Shown here piece by piece: positions 17,501-23,911 of a DNA stretch of 64,000 bases. The notes under the pieces are model-generated. The model did no database searches. It was given only the letters and a program-made list of their open reading frames with translations, and had not been told where the DNA came from. This stretch comes from Bosea sp. 29B. Lineage in GTDB: Bacteria; Pseudomonadota; Alphaproteobacteria; Rhizobiales; Beijerinckiaceae. Both the position numbers and the translations under genes were made by a program. The first letter of the stretch is position 1. Each line of letters starts with the position of its first letter. The stretch covers positions 6,045,583-6,109,582 of the forward strand of contig NZ_LR733817.1 in assembly GCF_902506165.1 (NCBI RefSeq), written 5' to 3'.

Positions 17501-17958
17501 GCGAGAACGGACCCGAGGTCGACCGGCTGGGTGCCGACATCCTCTGGAACGGCCGGCGCTGGCGCGAAGCCGGCGAGGCGCTCGAACGCATCCTGGGCGA
17601 AAGCTGGCGCGGCCAGGCGCCGCTCGCCGACGGCGAGCGCGCCGACGTGATGCGCGCCGCAGTCGGCTATGTCATGTCGGACGAGGCGCTCTCGCTCGAC
17701 CGGCTGCGCACCAAGTTCGCCGCCAAGATGGCGCAGGGCGCCGATGCCCGCCTGTTCGGCTTCGTCACCGGCGCGAGCCGGGCCAGCGCCGCCGACATCC
17801 GCGAAGCGGCGCGGGCTGCGGCCGGCTCCGATACGATGAGCGAGTTCCTCAAGGAATACCGCAAGCGCTACCCGGCCTATTCCAGCACCGTGCGCGAGCG
17901 GCGCAAGCCCGCCGAGACCGATGCCGCCAATGCCGGGCCGAAGCCGGGCCAGGGCTGA
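14545..17958 (+). CDS. large secreted tetratricopeptide-repeat protein of the flagellar cluster
   Basis: Exported protein of 1137 residues. Seen: a signal peptide (residues 1-28, ending ATA), an N-terminal beta-rich part with repeated 'FTFDEPV / FSQPVKLDP / LNFDQPL / FRFSRPTG' segments reminiscent of AMIN-like domains, a Pro/Ala/Lys-rich linker (about 270-330), another beta unit, then a long alpha-helical region (about 560-1060) with TPR-like repeats such as ALFLRGVIATGMQRSSEALKAF. GTG 14545 is chosen since it begins the signal peptide. By recall such proteins accompany flagellar genes in Hyphomicrobiales; a periplasmic scaffold role is inferred. It converges on fliP with only 9 bases between the stops. 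Confidence 0.75.
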   Translation: MRILRSLSFGIGLAALSLAAGFAAPATAATATLRGEAMRAGFGRIAFTFDEPVTTRVRVANGVVMIGFSQPVKLDPSRLAAELPAYVSVIRIDPDGRGLRLALARPYRANLLEAGDKAFVDLLPENWTGQLPGLPPEVLAELTQRLRLAEARAREIARMPVPAPKPLGFRAARLPTLDRFMFSAPPEALLTPGLDDGKLTLNFDQPLAVTPSQIRSLLPADFTLEQATIGDDRTQLVFSVPKDRQLRSFRDEAGWTVDLPYPGAATPLSLADLQAAPPGAAKPAETRPADGKPSEQKPAAAPPSPAPKAEAPPAQPKPATAVAPDAPPRDVEIASAVDGDGGRIDFRFSRPTGAAAFTEPGRVTLVFDTRDTLDPDKLKGVLPALIEGVTVTREAKVTLVRLKTRRQQLVRLSDDNAQWSLSFGDKGGKPAVALTPRRDADERGQTIVAVPVPGLTGVHWLENSEGGPNLAVATALGPTRAVSKPYRFLEFGLPQSAHGVVVSAVADDLAVRADTEEVRIGRQNGLIVSLDAEKPREADKTAQAPARPLLDGEAWSALHTNDIRDRTAALLREVAAASRGRKSETRLALARFLAANGMMPEAAGPLNALLADDAAMRGNRDALFLRGVIATGMQRSSEALKAFDAAPIRDEAETGLWRALSEQRLGRNAQALAGFRRAEDILDRYPADLQAEFRPAMAQAALATGEATVAEKQIGRLADMPEELVHPEELALLRARLDDVSGRPEAAINGYKPLFEAKTRPVAAEAQLRAVKLARAEKRADFSADEAIARLETVSAIWRGGEVEIEALAELGRLYAEQQRWRDAFQTARRANEVFPEDPATRLLHDETAQRFEALFSDPNLEKLPRLEALALFYDFKDYLPIGRRGDEITRLLADRLVELDLLDQASEILQYQMDRRLTGAARSTVATRLAMIRLMNGKPAEALQAIVSTRLAELPADVKRARLLLEAKALSDLSRTDQALDLLEGENGPEVDRLGADILWNGRRWREAGEALERILGESWRGQAPLADGERADVMRAAVGYVMSDEALSLDRLRTKFAAKMAQGADARLFGFVTGASRASAADIREAARAAAGSDTMSEFLKEYRKRYPAYSSTVRERRKPAETDAANAGPKPGQG

Positions 17959-17967
17959 GCGGATGCT

Positions 17968-18729
17968 TCAGCTGCCGTAACTCTTTACCAGCGAGCCGGC
18001 GACCAGCCCCCAGCCGTCGACCAGCACGAAGAAGATCAGCTTGAACGGCAGCGCCACCGTCACCGGCGGCAGCATCATCATGCCGACCGACATCAGGATC
18101 GACGCGACCACGAGGTCGATGATCAGGAAGGGCACGAACAGCAGGAAGCCGATCTCGAAGGCGCGCCTGAGCTCCGAGATCATGAAGGCCGGCACCAGCA
18201 CCTGGATCTGGATGTCCTGCGGCCGCTCCGGCTTCGGCTCGCGCGACATCTCCATGAACAGCGCCAGGTCCTTCTCGCGCACATGCTTCAGCATGAACTC
18301 GCGGAACGGCACGATGCCGCGCTCGAACGCCTCCTGCGGCTGCATTTGCCCCGCGATCAGCGGCGCTCCGGCGACGCGATAGGCCTCCTTCAGGGTCGGC
18401 GCCATCACGAAGCCGGTCAGGAACAGCGAGAGCCCGATGATCACCGCATTGGGCGGTGCGGTCTGGGTGCCGAGCGCCGAACGCAGCAGCGACAGCACCA
18501 CTGCGATGCGGGTGAACGAGGTCACCATGATCAGGATCGACGGCGCCAGCGACAGCACCGTGATCGCAGCGATCAGTTGCAGCGCCCGCTCGGTGACGCC
18601 GCCCTGGCCGAGATCGAGCGAAAGCGTCTGGGCCTGAGCGACGGCGGCGATCCCGAGTACGCCGAGCGTGGCGGCGAAACCCGCCAGCCAGCGCAGTCTC
18701 CGTCCCGTGAGTATCTGCCTGGCCATCAT
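17968..18729 (-). CDS. fliP: flagellar export gate protein FliP
   Basis: Core subunit of the FliP5-FliQ4-FliR1 export gate through which rod, hook and filament proteins leave the cytoplasm. It has 253 residues with an N-terminal cleavable signal (about 1-33, ending AQA), as in FliP proteins, and then four membrane segments. Seen: SLAPSILIMVTSFTRIAVVLSLLR and the C-terminal GFLLFVPFLIIDLVVASILMSVGMMMLPP region. It lies downstream of fliO on the minus strand with a 114-base gap containing a hairpin; the other gate genes fliQ and fliR are on the opposite strand at 21.6-22.7 kb. Confidence 0.97.
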   Translation of the reverse strand: MMARQILTGRRLRWLAGFAATLGVLGIAAVAQAQTLSLDLGQGGVTERALQLIAAITVLSLAPSILIMVTSFTRIAVVLSLLRSALGTQTAPPNAVIIGLSLFLTGFVMAPTLKEAYRVAGAPLIAGQMQPQEAFERGIVPFREFMLKHVREKDLALFMEMSREPKPERPQDIQIQVLVPAFMISELRRAFEIGFLLFVPFLIIDLVVASILMSVGMMMLPPVTVALPFKLIFFVLVDGWGLVAGSLVKSYGS

Positions 18730-18814
18730 CCGTCCCTGCCCGAATCAAGGCGCGGGCTCGCGGGAACGCTAGAGCAAGGCTCGGGGCCGGGCGAAGAGGG
18801 TTTCGGCGGCTATC

Positions 18815-18836
18815 CCCCGGCGCCTTCGCGCCGGGG
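18815..18836 (-). other. intercistronic GC hairpin between fliO and fliP
   Basis: Perfect 9-base-pair stem (18815-18823 with 18828-18836) and a 4-base loop, placed 8 bases after the fliO stop on the minus strand. There is no T-run after it, so it may be a processing or partial-attenuation hairpin rather than a full terminator. Confidence 0.4.
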
Positions 18837-18843
18837 AGCAAGC

Positions 18844-20226
18844 TCAGCCCTTCGGCTTGGGATCGCGCCCGAGCAGGCGGGCGAATTCGGCTTCGATCGC
18901 ATCGACCGAGAACGGGTCGTCCTCGGACGCCTTGGCGGCCGGCTTCGGCTCGTCTGCAGGCTTGGCCTCGGCCGGCTTGGTGTCGGCTGGCTTGGCATCC
19001 GCCGGCTTGGTTTCCGTCGGCTTGGTTTCCGTCGACTTGGACTCCGCAGGCTTCACCTCGACCGGCTTGCCTTCGGCAGGCTTTTGCTCGTTCGGCTTGG
19101 GCTCGTTCTTGGCCGGCGCTTCGGCCTTGGCAGCATTCTCGACCGCATCGAGCACGTCGTCGAAAACGGGCGCGAACTTGGCGGGCTTCTCCGGCTCCGA
19201 GGCCGGCACCGGCAACGCCTGTTCCTTCGCCGGCTCGGGCTTTTTCTCGTCCAGCTTCATCGGTGCGGGAGCGGGCGGCTTCGGTGGCGCGAAGACCGGC
19301 GGGGCGACCAGCGGCGCCTCGGCTGCGGCCGGACGTGCGGGCCCCGGCTTCAGCCCCAGCGCCATTTCGAGCTCGGCTTCCATGTCGAGTGCCGGGCGCG
19401 CGGGCTCGGGAGTCGGAGCCGGAGGCTTGACGGGGGCCTGCAGTACGGGAGGAGCCGGCGGCACGGCGGGCTTGGACGCTTGCGGCGCTTCGGGCTCAGG
19501 TCGCGGACCGGCCGAGCCGGGTCGCACCGCGGAGAACGGACGCTTCAGCGCCTCTTCGAGCTGGCGGGCCATGTCGCCGAGCTCGCTGGCGCTGGCGGCA
19601 GGAGCGGGATCGCGCGCCAGGGTCGCGCTGATTCCGGCAGCACCCGCAGCGACGACCGGAGGAATCGACGTCGGCGCCTGGGCCGGCCGCGGCGGCTGAG
19701 GTTGAATCGAAGGCTGGACGACTGCGCGCGGCGGAGCCGGGGGCGGCGAGACCGGCCGCGGCGGCGGCACGGCATCGACCGGTACCGCCGGAGCCGGCAC
19801 CGGCAGAGGCGGCGTCGGCCGGGTGTCTTCGACGGGCTGCGGGCGCGACTCGGGCTCGAACGCCAGCGGGCGTTCCGCCAGGCCTTCGCTCGGCAGGGGC
19901 GCCGCGACGCGTCCGCCGCTGCGCACGATATTGGTCTCGACCACCACGTCGGAGGCGCCGCCGATCATCACGAGGTGCTCGACATTGTCGCGCCGCACCA
20001 GGATCAGCTGGCGCTGTCGGTCGAGATCGTAGACGTCGACCACGCCGAGGCGCGGCTGGCGGGTGCGGCCTCCGCCCTGCCCCTTGAACTTCAGCCGACC
20101 ACCGCTCATGCGCCGTAGGAAGAAGCCGAGCAGCGCAACCAGGAGCAGCACCACAGCGAAGGCGATGATCCAACGCAAGCCGGAGGAAAGTTCGAAGCCA
20201 AACAGAGTCTGCAAGGTCTGCCTCAT
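18844..20226 (-). CDS. fliO: FliO-like flagellar biosynthesis protein with long low-complexity tail
   Basis: FliO helps the FliP ring assemble. Only the first ~120 of 460 residues look like FliO: one membrane helix (about 18-38, WIIAFAVVLLLVALLGFFL), then a small SpoA-like domain, RLGVVDVYDLDRQRQLILVRRD..EHLVMIGG. The remaining ~340 residues are Pro/Ala/Lys/Glu-rich, ending with tandem KPAE/KPTE/KPAD units (about 400-445) before a short SVDAIEAEFARLLGRDP end. Usual FliO proteins are about 90-150 residues, so the tail is exceptional. It is the first gene of the minus-strand fliO-fliP unit, divergent from flgB over a region with two CtrA-type sites. Confidence 0.8.
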   Translation of the reverse strand: MRQTLQTLFGFELSSGLRWIIAFAVVLLLVALLGFFLRRMSGGRLKFKGQGGGRTRQPRLGVVDVYDLDRQRQLILVRRDNVEHLVMIGGASDVVVETNIVRSGGRVAAPLPSEGLAERPLAFEPESRPQPVEDTRPTPPLPVPAPAVPVDAVPPPRPVSPPPAPPRAVVQPSIQPQPPRPAQAPTSIPPVVAAGAAGISATLARDPAPAASASELGDMARQLEEALKRPFSAVRPGSAGPRPEPEAPQASKPAVPPAPPVLQAPVKPPAPTPEPARPALDMEAELEMALGLKPGPARPAAAEAPLVAPPVFAPPKPPAPAPMKLDEKKPEPAKEQALPVPASEPEKPAKFAPVFDDVLDAVENAAKAEAPAKNEPKPNEQKPAEGKPVEVKPAESKSTETKPTETKPADAKPADTKPAEAKPADEPKPAAKASEDDPFSVDAIEAEFARLLGRDPKPKG

Positions 20227-20324
20227 GAAGCGACGCGACAGCCGCTGACCGCTCTTTGTAAGGGCGCTCAGGCGGATAGACGGGGTTGGCTATATCATAA
20301 GCCCCGCCAATTCGGGAAACATGG

Positions 20325-20339
20325 TTAGCGGATGGTTAA
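20325..20339. promoter_or_regulatory. near-consensus CtrA box (TTAG-N7-TTAA), fliO/flgB divergent region
   Basis: TTAG at 20325-20328 and TTAA at 20336-20339 spaced by 7 bases; the second half-site reads TTAACC. It lies between the divergent fliO-fliP and flgB operons, 99 bases from the fliO start. Confidence 0.5.
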
Positions 20340-20363
20340 CCCCATCGTGCAGATCCCTGTGAA

Positions 20364-20378
20364 TTAACCCGATATTAA
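20364..20378. promoter_or_regulatory. CtrA box TTAA-N7-TTAA, extended TTAACCAT, before flgB
   Basis: Exact TTAA (20364-20367), 7 bases, TTAA (20375-20378), continuing CCAT, which matches the extended consensus. It lies 56 bases before the flgB start and is the best-looking CtrA-type site in the window. Confidence 0.65.
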
Positions 20379-20433
20379 CCATGCACCCGGCAATAATTTC
20401 CCACTTCGGCAGGAGCCGACGGGAGATTGCGGC

Positions 20434-20820
20434 ATGGCGAACAACGGCCTTGGCCTGATGGGGGCGCTGAAGACGCGGATGCACTGGCACCAGGCGCGCC
20501 AGAAGCTGCTCGCCGAGAATGTCTCCAATGCCGATACGCCGCGCTTCAAGCCGCATGACCTGCGTGCCCCGTCCCCGGCCGGCAATGGCGGCGTGACGCT
20601 GGCGCAGACCTCGCCACAGCATCTGGGCCTTTCGGGCCAGAACGGCGGCTTCGACCCGCGCGATCCCAAGCGCTTCGAGACCACACCGAGCGGCAACAGC
20701 GTCAATCTCGAGGACGAGATGATGAAGGTCGCGCAGAACCAGTCCGACTATCAGCTCGCCGCCTCGCTCTACAGCAAGAGCCTCGGGCTGATGAAGATCG
20801 CGATCGGCAAAGGCCGGTAA
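20434..20820 (+). CDS. flgB: flagellar proximal rod protein FlgB
   Basis: First axial subunit of the rod above the MS ring. It has 128 residues, standard length. Seen: the conserved N-terminal helix HQARQKLLAENVSNADTPRFK and the C-terminal VNLEDEMMKVAQNQSDYQLA helix. It is the first gene of the plus-strand operon flgB-flgC-fliE-fliQ-fliR-flhB, a conserved alphaproteobacterial order, and has CtrA-type sites just upstream. Confidence 0.96.
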   Translation: MANNGLGLMGALKTRMHWHQARQKLLAENVSNADTPRFKPHDLRAPSPAGNGGVTLAQTSPQHLGLSGQNGGFDPRDPKRFETTPSGNSVNLEDEMMKVAQNQSDYQLAASLYSKSLGLMKIAIGKGR

Positions 20821-20831
20821 GGAGCCGCGTC

Positions 20832-21242
20832 ATGGATCTGCTCAAGAGTCTCGCCGTCGCCGCTTCCGGCCTGAAGGGCCAGGCCGGCCGCATGCGCGTC
20901 ATCGCCGAGAATCTCGCCAACGCCGATTCGTCGCCGGAACGCGCCGGCACCGACCCCTATCGGCGCAAGATCGTGACCTTCCAGGGCAAGCTCGACCGCG
21001 AGCTCGAAGCCCAGGTCGTCGAGCTCGGCCGCGTCAGCCGCGACCGCAGCGACTTCCGCAGCAAATACGATCCCGGTCACCCGGCGGCCGACGCCAGCGG
21101 CCAGGTCAAGCTGCCCAACGTCAACTCGCTGATCGAGACGATGGACATGCGCGAGGCCCAGCGCAGCTACGAGGCCAACCTCAACGTCATCTCGTCCACG
21201 CGCCGGATGATCCAGCGCACCATCGACATCCTGCGCGCCTGA
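20832..21242 (+). CDS. flgC: flagellar proximal rod protein FlgC
   Basis: Rod subunit next to FlgB. It has 136 residues. Seen: the N-terminal ASGLKGQAGRMRVIAENLAN motif, VKLPNVNSLIETMDMREAQR, and the C-terminal YEANLNVISSTRRMIQRTID helix that packs in the rod core. ATG at 20832 follows AAGGAGCCG, a good ribosome site, 11 bases after flgB. Confidence 0.97.
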   Translation: MDLLKSLAVAASGLKGQAGRMRVIAENLANADSSPERAGTDPYRRKIVTFQGKLDRELEAQVVELGRVSRDRSDFRSKYDPGHPAADASGQVKLPNVNSLIETMDMREAQRSYEANLNVISSTRRMIQRTIDILRA

Positions 21243-21271
21243 TCAGGCACGGCTGAAGCGGAGCCAAACCG

Positions 21272-21604
21272 ATGACCACCTCGAGCTTTGCCGCCGGCGC
21301 CTATGCCTCGATGCAGGGAGTGGGCACGAGCGCCCTGTTGAAGAAGCCGGCCTCGGTCGGCGGCCTCGACGGCGCCGGAGCCGGCCTGCCCGATTTCTCC
21401 TCGCTGGTCAGCAAGGCGCTCGAATCGACCGCCCAGAGCGCCCGCCAGGCCGATATCCAGACCGGCAAGGTCGCCGCCGGCCGCTCCGACGTCGTCGACG
21501 TCGTCACTGCAGTGGCCGAGAGCGAGGCCGCGATTGAGACGCTGGTGGCCGTGCGCGACCGCGTCATCGCCGCCTATGAGGAAATCATGCGGATGCCGGT
21601 CTGA
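21272..21604 (+). CDS. fliE: flagellar hook-basal body protein FliE
   Basis: Adaptor that joins the MS ring to the rod and opens the export channel exit. It has 110 residues. Seen: a low-complexity N-terminus, then the conserved helices DFSSLVSKALESTAQSARQAD and VVTAVAESEAAIETLVAVRDRVIAAYEEIMRMPV, the latter being the FliE C-terminal signature. It lies 29 bases after flgC in the same operon. Confidence 0.95.
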   Translation: MTTSSFAAGAYASMQGVGTSALLKKPASVGGLDGAGAGLPDFSSLVSKALESTAQSARQADIQTGKVAAGRSDVVDVVTAVAESEAAIETLVAVRDRVIAAYEEIMRMPV

Positions 21605-21644
21605 CGCCGCCACCCCGCCGAACACGAAAACGGAACGCAAGCTG

Positions 21645-21911
21645 ATGACCTCCGGAGCCATCCTCGACGTCGCTCGCGACGGCATCGTCGTCTTCCTCAA
21701 GGCCGGCGCGCCACTGATGCTGATCGCGCTCGTGGTCGGCCTCGTCGTCTCGCTCATCCAGGCGCTGACCCAGATCCAGGAGCAGACCCTGGTCTACGTA
21801 CCCAAGATCATCGCGGTCTTCGCCGCCTTGCTGCTGTTTTTGCCGTTCATGGGCGACGCTCTGGCGGGTTATATGGGCAGGGTCGCCGTCCGAATCGCCA
21901 CGGGCGAATGA
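21645..21911 (+). CDS. fliQ: flagellar export gate protein FliQ
   Basis: Small two-helix subunit of the export gate, four copies of which wrap the FliP/FliR core. The ATG at 21645 gives 88 residues and the expected N-terminus; the open frame upstream belongs to a shadow of fliE. Seen: two hydrophobic helices (about 15-38 and 52-75) around the conserved loop ALTQIQEQTLVYVPKI. It is 40 bases after fliE and its stop abuts fliR. Confidence 0.96.
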   Translation: MTSGAILDVARDGIVVFLKAGAPLMLIALVVGLVVSLIQALTQIQEQTLVYVPKIIAVFAALLLFLPFMGDALAGYMGRVAVRIATGE

Positions 21912-21988
21912 GTCCAGCGCCAGCCAGCGCCTCCCTGCTGCGGAGTCCGGCCGGCGCGCCTTGCTGGCGCAGGAGCCGGGTCCGCCCG

Positions 21989-22747
21989 ATGCAGATCGCC
22001 ATCCTGCCCGAGATCAGCGCGCTGTTCGTGCTGGTCTTCGCGCGCGTCGGCACTCTCGTCATGCTGATGCCCGGCATAGGCGAGCGCCTCATCCTCTCGC
22101 GCGGCCGGCTCGCCCTCGCCTTCTTCGTCGCGCTCGTGATCCTGCCGATGGCGCGCGGCACGATCACGATCCCCCAGACCCCGGTGGCGCTCGGCGGGCT
22201 CCTGATCAGCGAGATCCTGGTCGGGCTCGTCATCGGCGCCAGCGCGCGCCTGCTGATGGGGGCACTCCAGACCGCAGGTTTCATCATCGCCCAGACGCTC
22301 GGCCTCGGCTTTGCCGTCACCGTCGATCCGACCGGCGGCCTGCAGAACCCCTCGCTCGCCAACTTCCTGTCGATGCTCGGGATCACGCTGATCCTGGCCG
22401 CCGACCTGCATCATCTGGCGCTCGCCGCCATCCATGAGAGCTATCGCCTACTGCCGCCCGGCGGCTTCCCCGAGATCGGCGACGTGATGACGCTCGCGGT
22501 CAAGGCGATGGCGCAGGGGTTTTCGATCGCGGTGCAGATTTCCGCGCCGTTCATCGTCTTCGGCCTGCTGTTCAATCTGGGCCTCGGCGTGCTGGCGCGG
22601 CTGATGCCGCAGCTCCAGGTCTTCTTCCTCGCGGTCCCTGCCTCGATCCTTGGCGGCATGTTGGTGCTGCTCGCCTCCGTCGGGGTGATGATGGGCGTCT
22701 TCCTCGACGATCTCGGCGCCTTCCTGCGCCAGTTCATCGGCCTGTAA
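21989..22747 (+). CDS. fliR: flagellar export gate protein FliR
   Basis: Single-copy multi-span subunit of the export gate. I place the start at ATG 21989 (252 residues), because MQIAILPEISALFVLVFARVG is the usual FliR N-terminus and the 27 residues before it, from an ATGA overlap with fliQ at 21908, are basic and not family-like; 21908 stays possible because of the overlap. Seen: MLMPGIGERLILSRGR, a QTLGLGFAVTVDPTGGLQNP loop and several hydrophobic helices. It is followed after 12 bases by flhB. Confidence 0.93.
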   Translation: MQIAILPEISALFVLVFARVGTLVMLMPGIGERLILSRGRLALAFFVALVILPMARGTITIPQTPVALGGLLISEILVGLVIGASARLLMGALQTAGFIIAQTLGLGFAVTVDPTGGLQNPSLANFLSMLGITLILAADLHHLALAAIHESYRLLPPGGFPEIGDVMTLAVKAMAQGFSIAVQISAPFIVFGLLFNLGLGVLARLMPQLQVFFLAVPASILGGMLVLLASVGVMMGVFLDDLGAFLRQFIGL

Positions 22748-22759
22748 GGACACAGAGCG

Positions 22760-23827
22760 ATGGCGGGAGACGTCGAGAACGAAGATCGCACAGAAGAACC
22801 GACCCAGCGAAAGCTCGACGAGGCCATTGAGAAGGGCGACGTCGCGAGATCCCAGGAGATCGGCACCTTCTTCGTGCTCTGCGGCTTCACTCTGGCGCTG
22901 CTGGTCGCCGCCGGCAGCTCCGCCCGCGACGCCGCGCTCTCGCTGCGCTCCTTCCTGATGAACGCCCATCAGGTCTCGGACGATGCAGGCGCGCTCTTCC
23001 ACGTCACCAGCAAGGGCGTGATGACCGGCTTCGCCATCATGGCCCTGCCGCTCGGCTTCATCCTCATCGCCGCCTTCCTCGGCGCCCTGATCCAGCACAA
23101 GCCGCTCTGGACCACCGAGCCGATGATGCCGAAGTTCGACCGGATCTCGCCTATGGCCGGCGCGAAGCGCATCTTCGGCAAGGAGGCCTGGGTCAACTTC
23201 GCCAAGGGCCTCGCCAAGATCGCTCTGGTCGGCGTCGGCGTCTGGCTGGTGCTCTGGGGCGAACGTGACCGCCTGCAGGGTTTCGCCCAGATGGACGTGC
23301 ACGCTTTGCTGCCGGCCGTTCTGGTGCTGACGATCAAGCTGATGGCGAGCGTTCTCGCCATCTTCGCGGTCATCGCCATCGGCGATTTCGGCTATCAGCG
23401 TTTCACTTGGTACCAGCGCCAGCGCATGACCAAGCAGGAGCTGAAGGACGAATACAAGAACACCGAGGGCAATCCCGAGGTGAAGGCCAAGCTCCGGCAG
23501 TTGCGCGCCCAGCGCGCGCGCTCCCGCATGATGGCGCAGGTCCCCAAGGCGACGGTGATCATCACCAACCCGACCCACTACGCCATCGCCCTGCAATACG
23601 AGAACGGTCAGGGCGCACCGCTCTGCCTCGCCAAGGGCGTCGATGCGATCGCGCTCAAGATCCGCGAGGTCGCCGGCGAGCACCGCATCCCGATCGTCGA
23701 GAACCCGCCTCTGGCGCGCGCACTCTACGCCACCGTCGACGTCGACGACGAGATTCCTGTCGAACACTATCAGGCGGTGGCCGAAGTCATCGGATACGTC
23801 TTGCGCCTGAAGCGCCGGCGCGCCTAA
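22760..23827 (+). CDS. flhB: flagellar export switch protein FlhB
   Basis: Export-gate-associated membrane protein whose cytoplasmic domain cuts itself to switch from hook-type to filament-type substrates. It has 355 residues with four membrane spans in the first ~220. Seen: the N-terminal EDRTEEPTQRKLDEAIEKGDVARSQE and the autocleavage site NPTH with Asn at residue 270 (ITNPTHYAIAL), then the PIVENPPLARALY segment. It is the last flagellar gene of this operon; cckA follows 84 bases later on the same strand. Confidence 0.98.
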   Translation: MAGDVENEDRTEEPTQRKLDEAIEKGDVARSQEIGTFFVLCGFTLALLVAAGSSARDAALSLRSFLMNAHQVSDDAGALFHVTSKGVMTGFAIMALPLGFILIAAFLGALIQHKPLWTTEPMMPKFDRISPMAGAKRIFGKEAWVNFAKGLAKIALVGVGVWLVLWGERDRLQGFAQMDVHALLPAVLVLTIKLMASVLAIFAVIAIGDFGYQRFTWYQRQRMTKQELKDEYKNTEGNPEVKAKLRQLRAQRARSRMMAQVPKATVIITNPTHYAIALQYENGQGAPLCLAKGVDAIALKIREVAGEHRIPIVENPPLARALYATVDVDDEIPVEHYQAVAEVIGYVLRLKRRRA

Positions 23828-23911
23828 CTCACTGGTCGGGCAGACCTCTCTACGCTATGCCCGGCGCCGACCCATCACCGACGGGCGACTGAAGGAAACG
23901 GACCCGCTGCA

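Noticed and set aside
18900..19110. Regular short repeats that might be read as a CRISPR array.
   Set aside because: They are in-frame KPAE/KPTE/KPAD codon repeats inside the FliO tail, with no spacers of constant size and no cas genes nearby.
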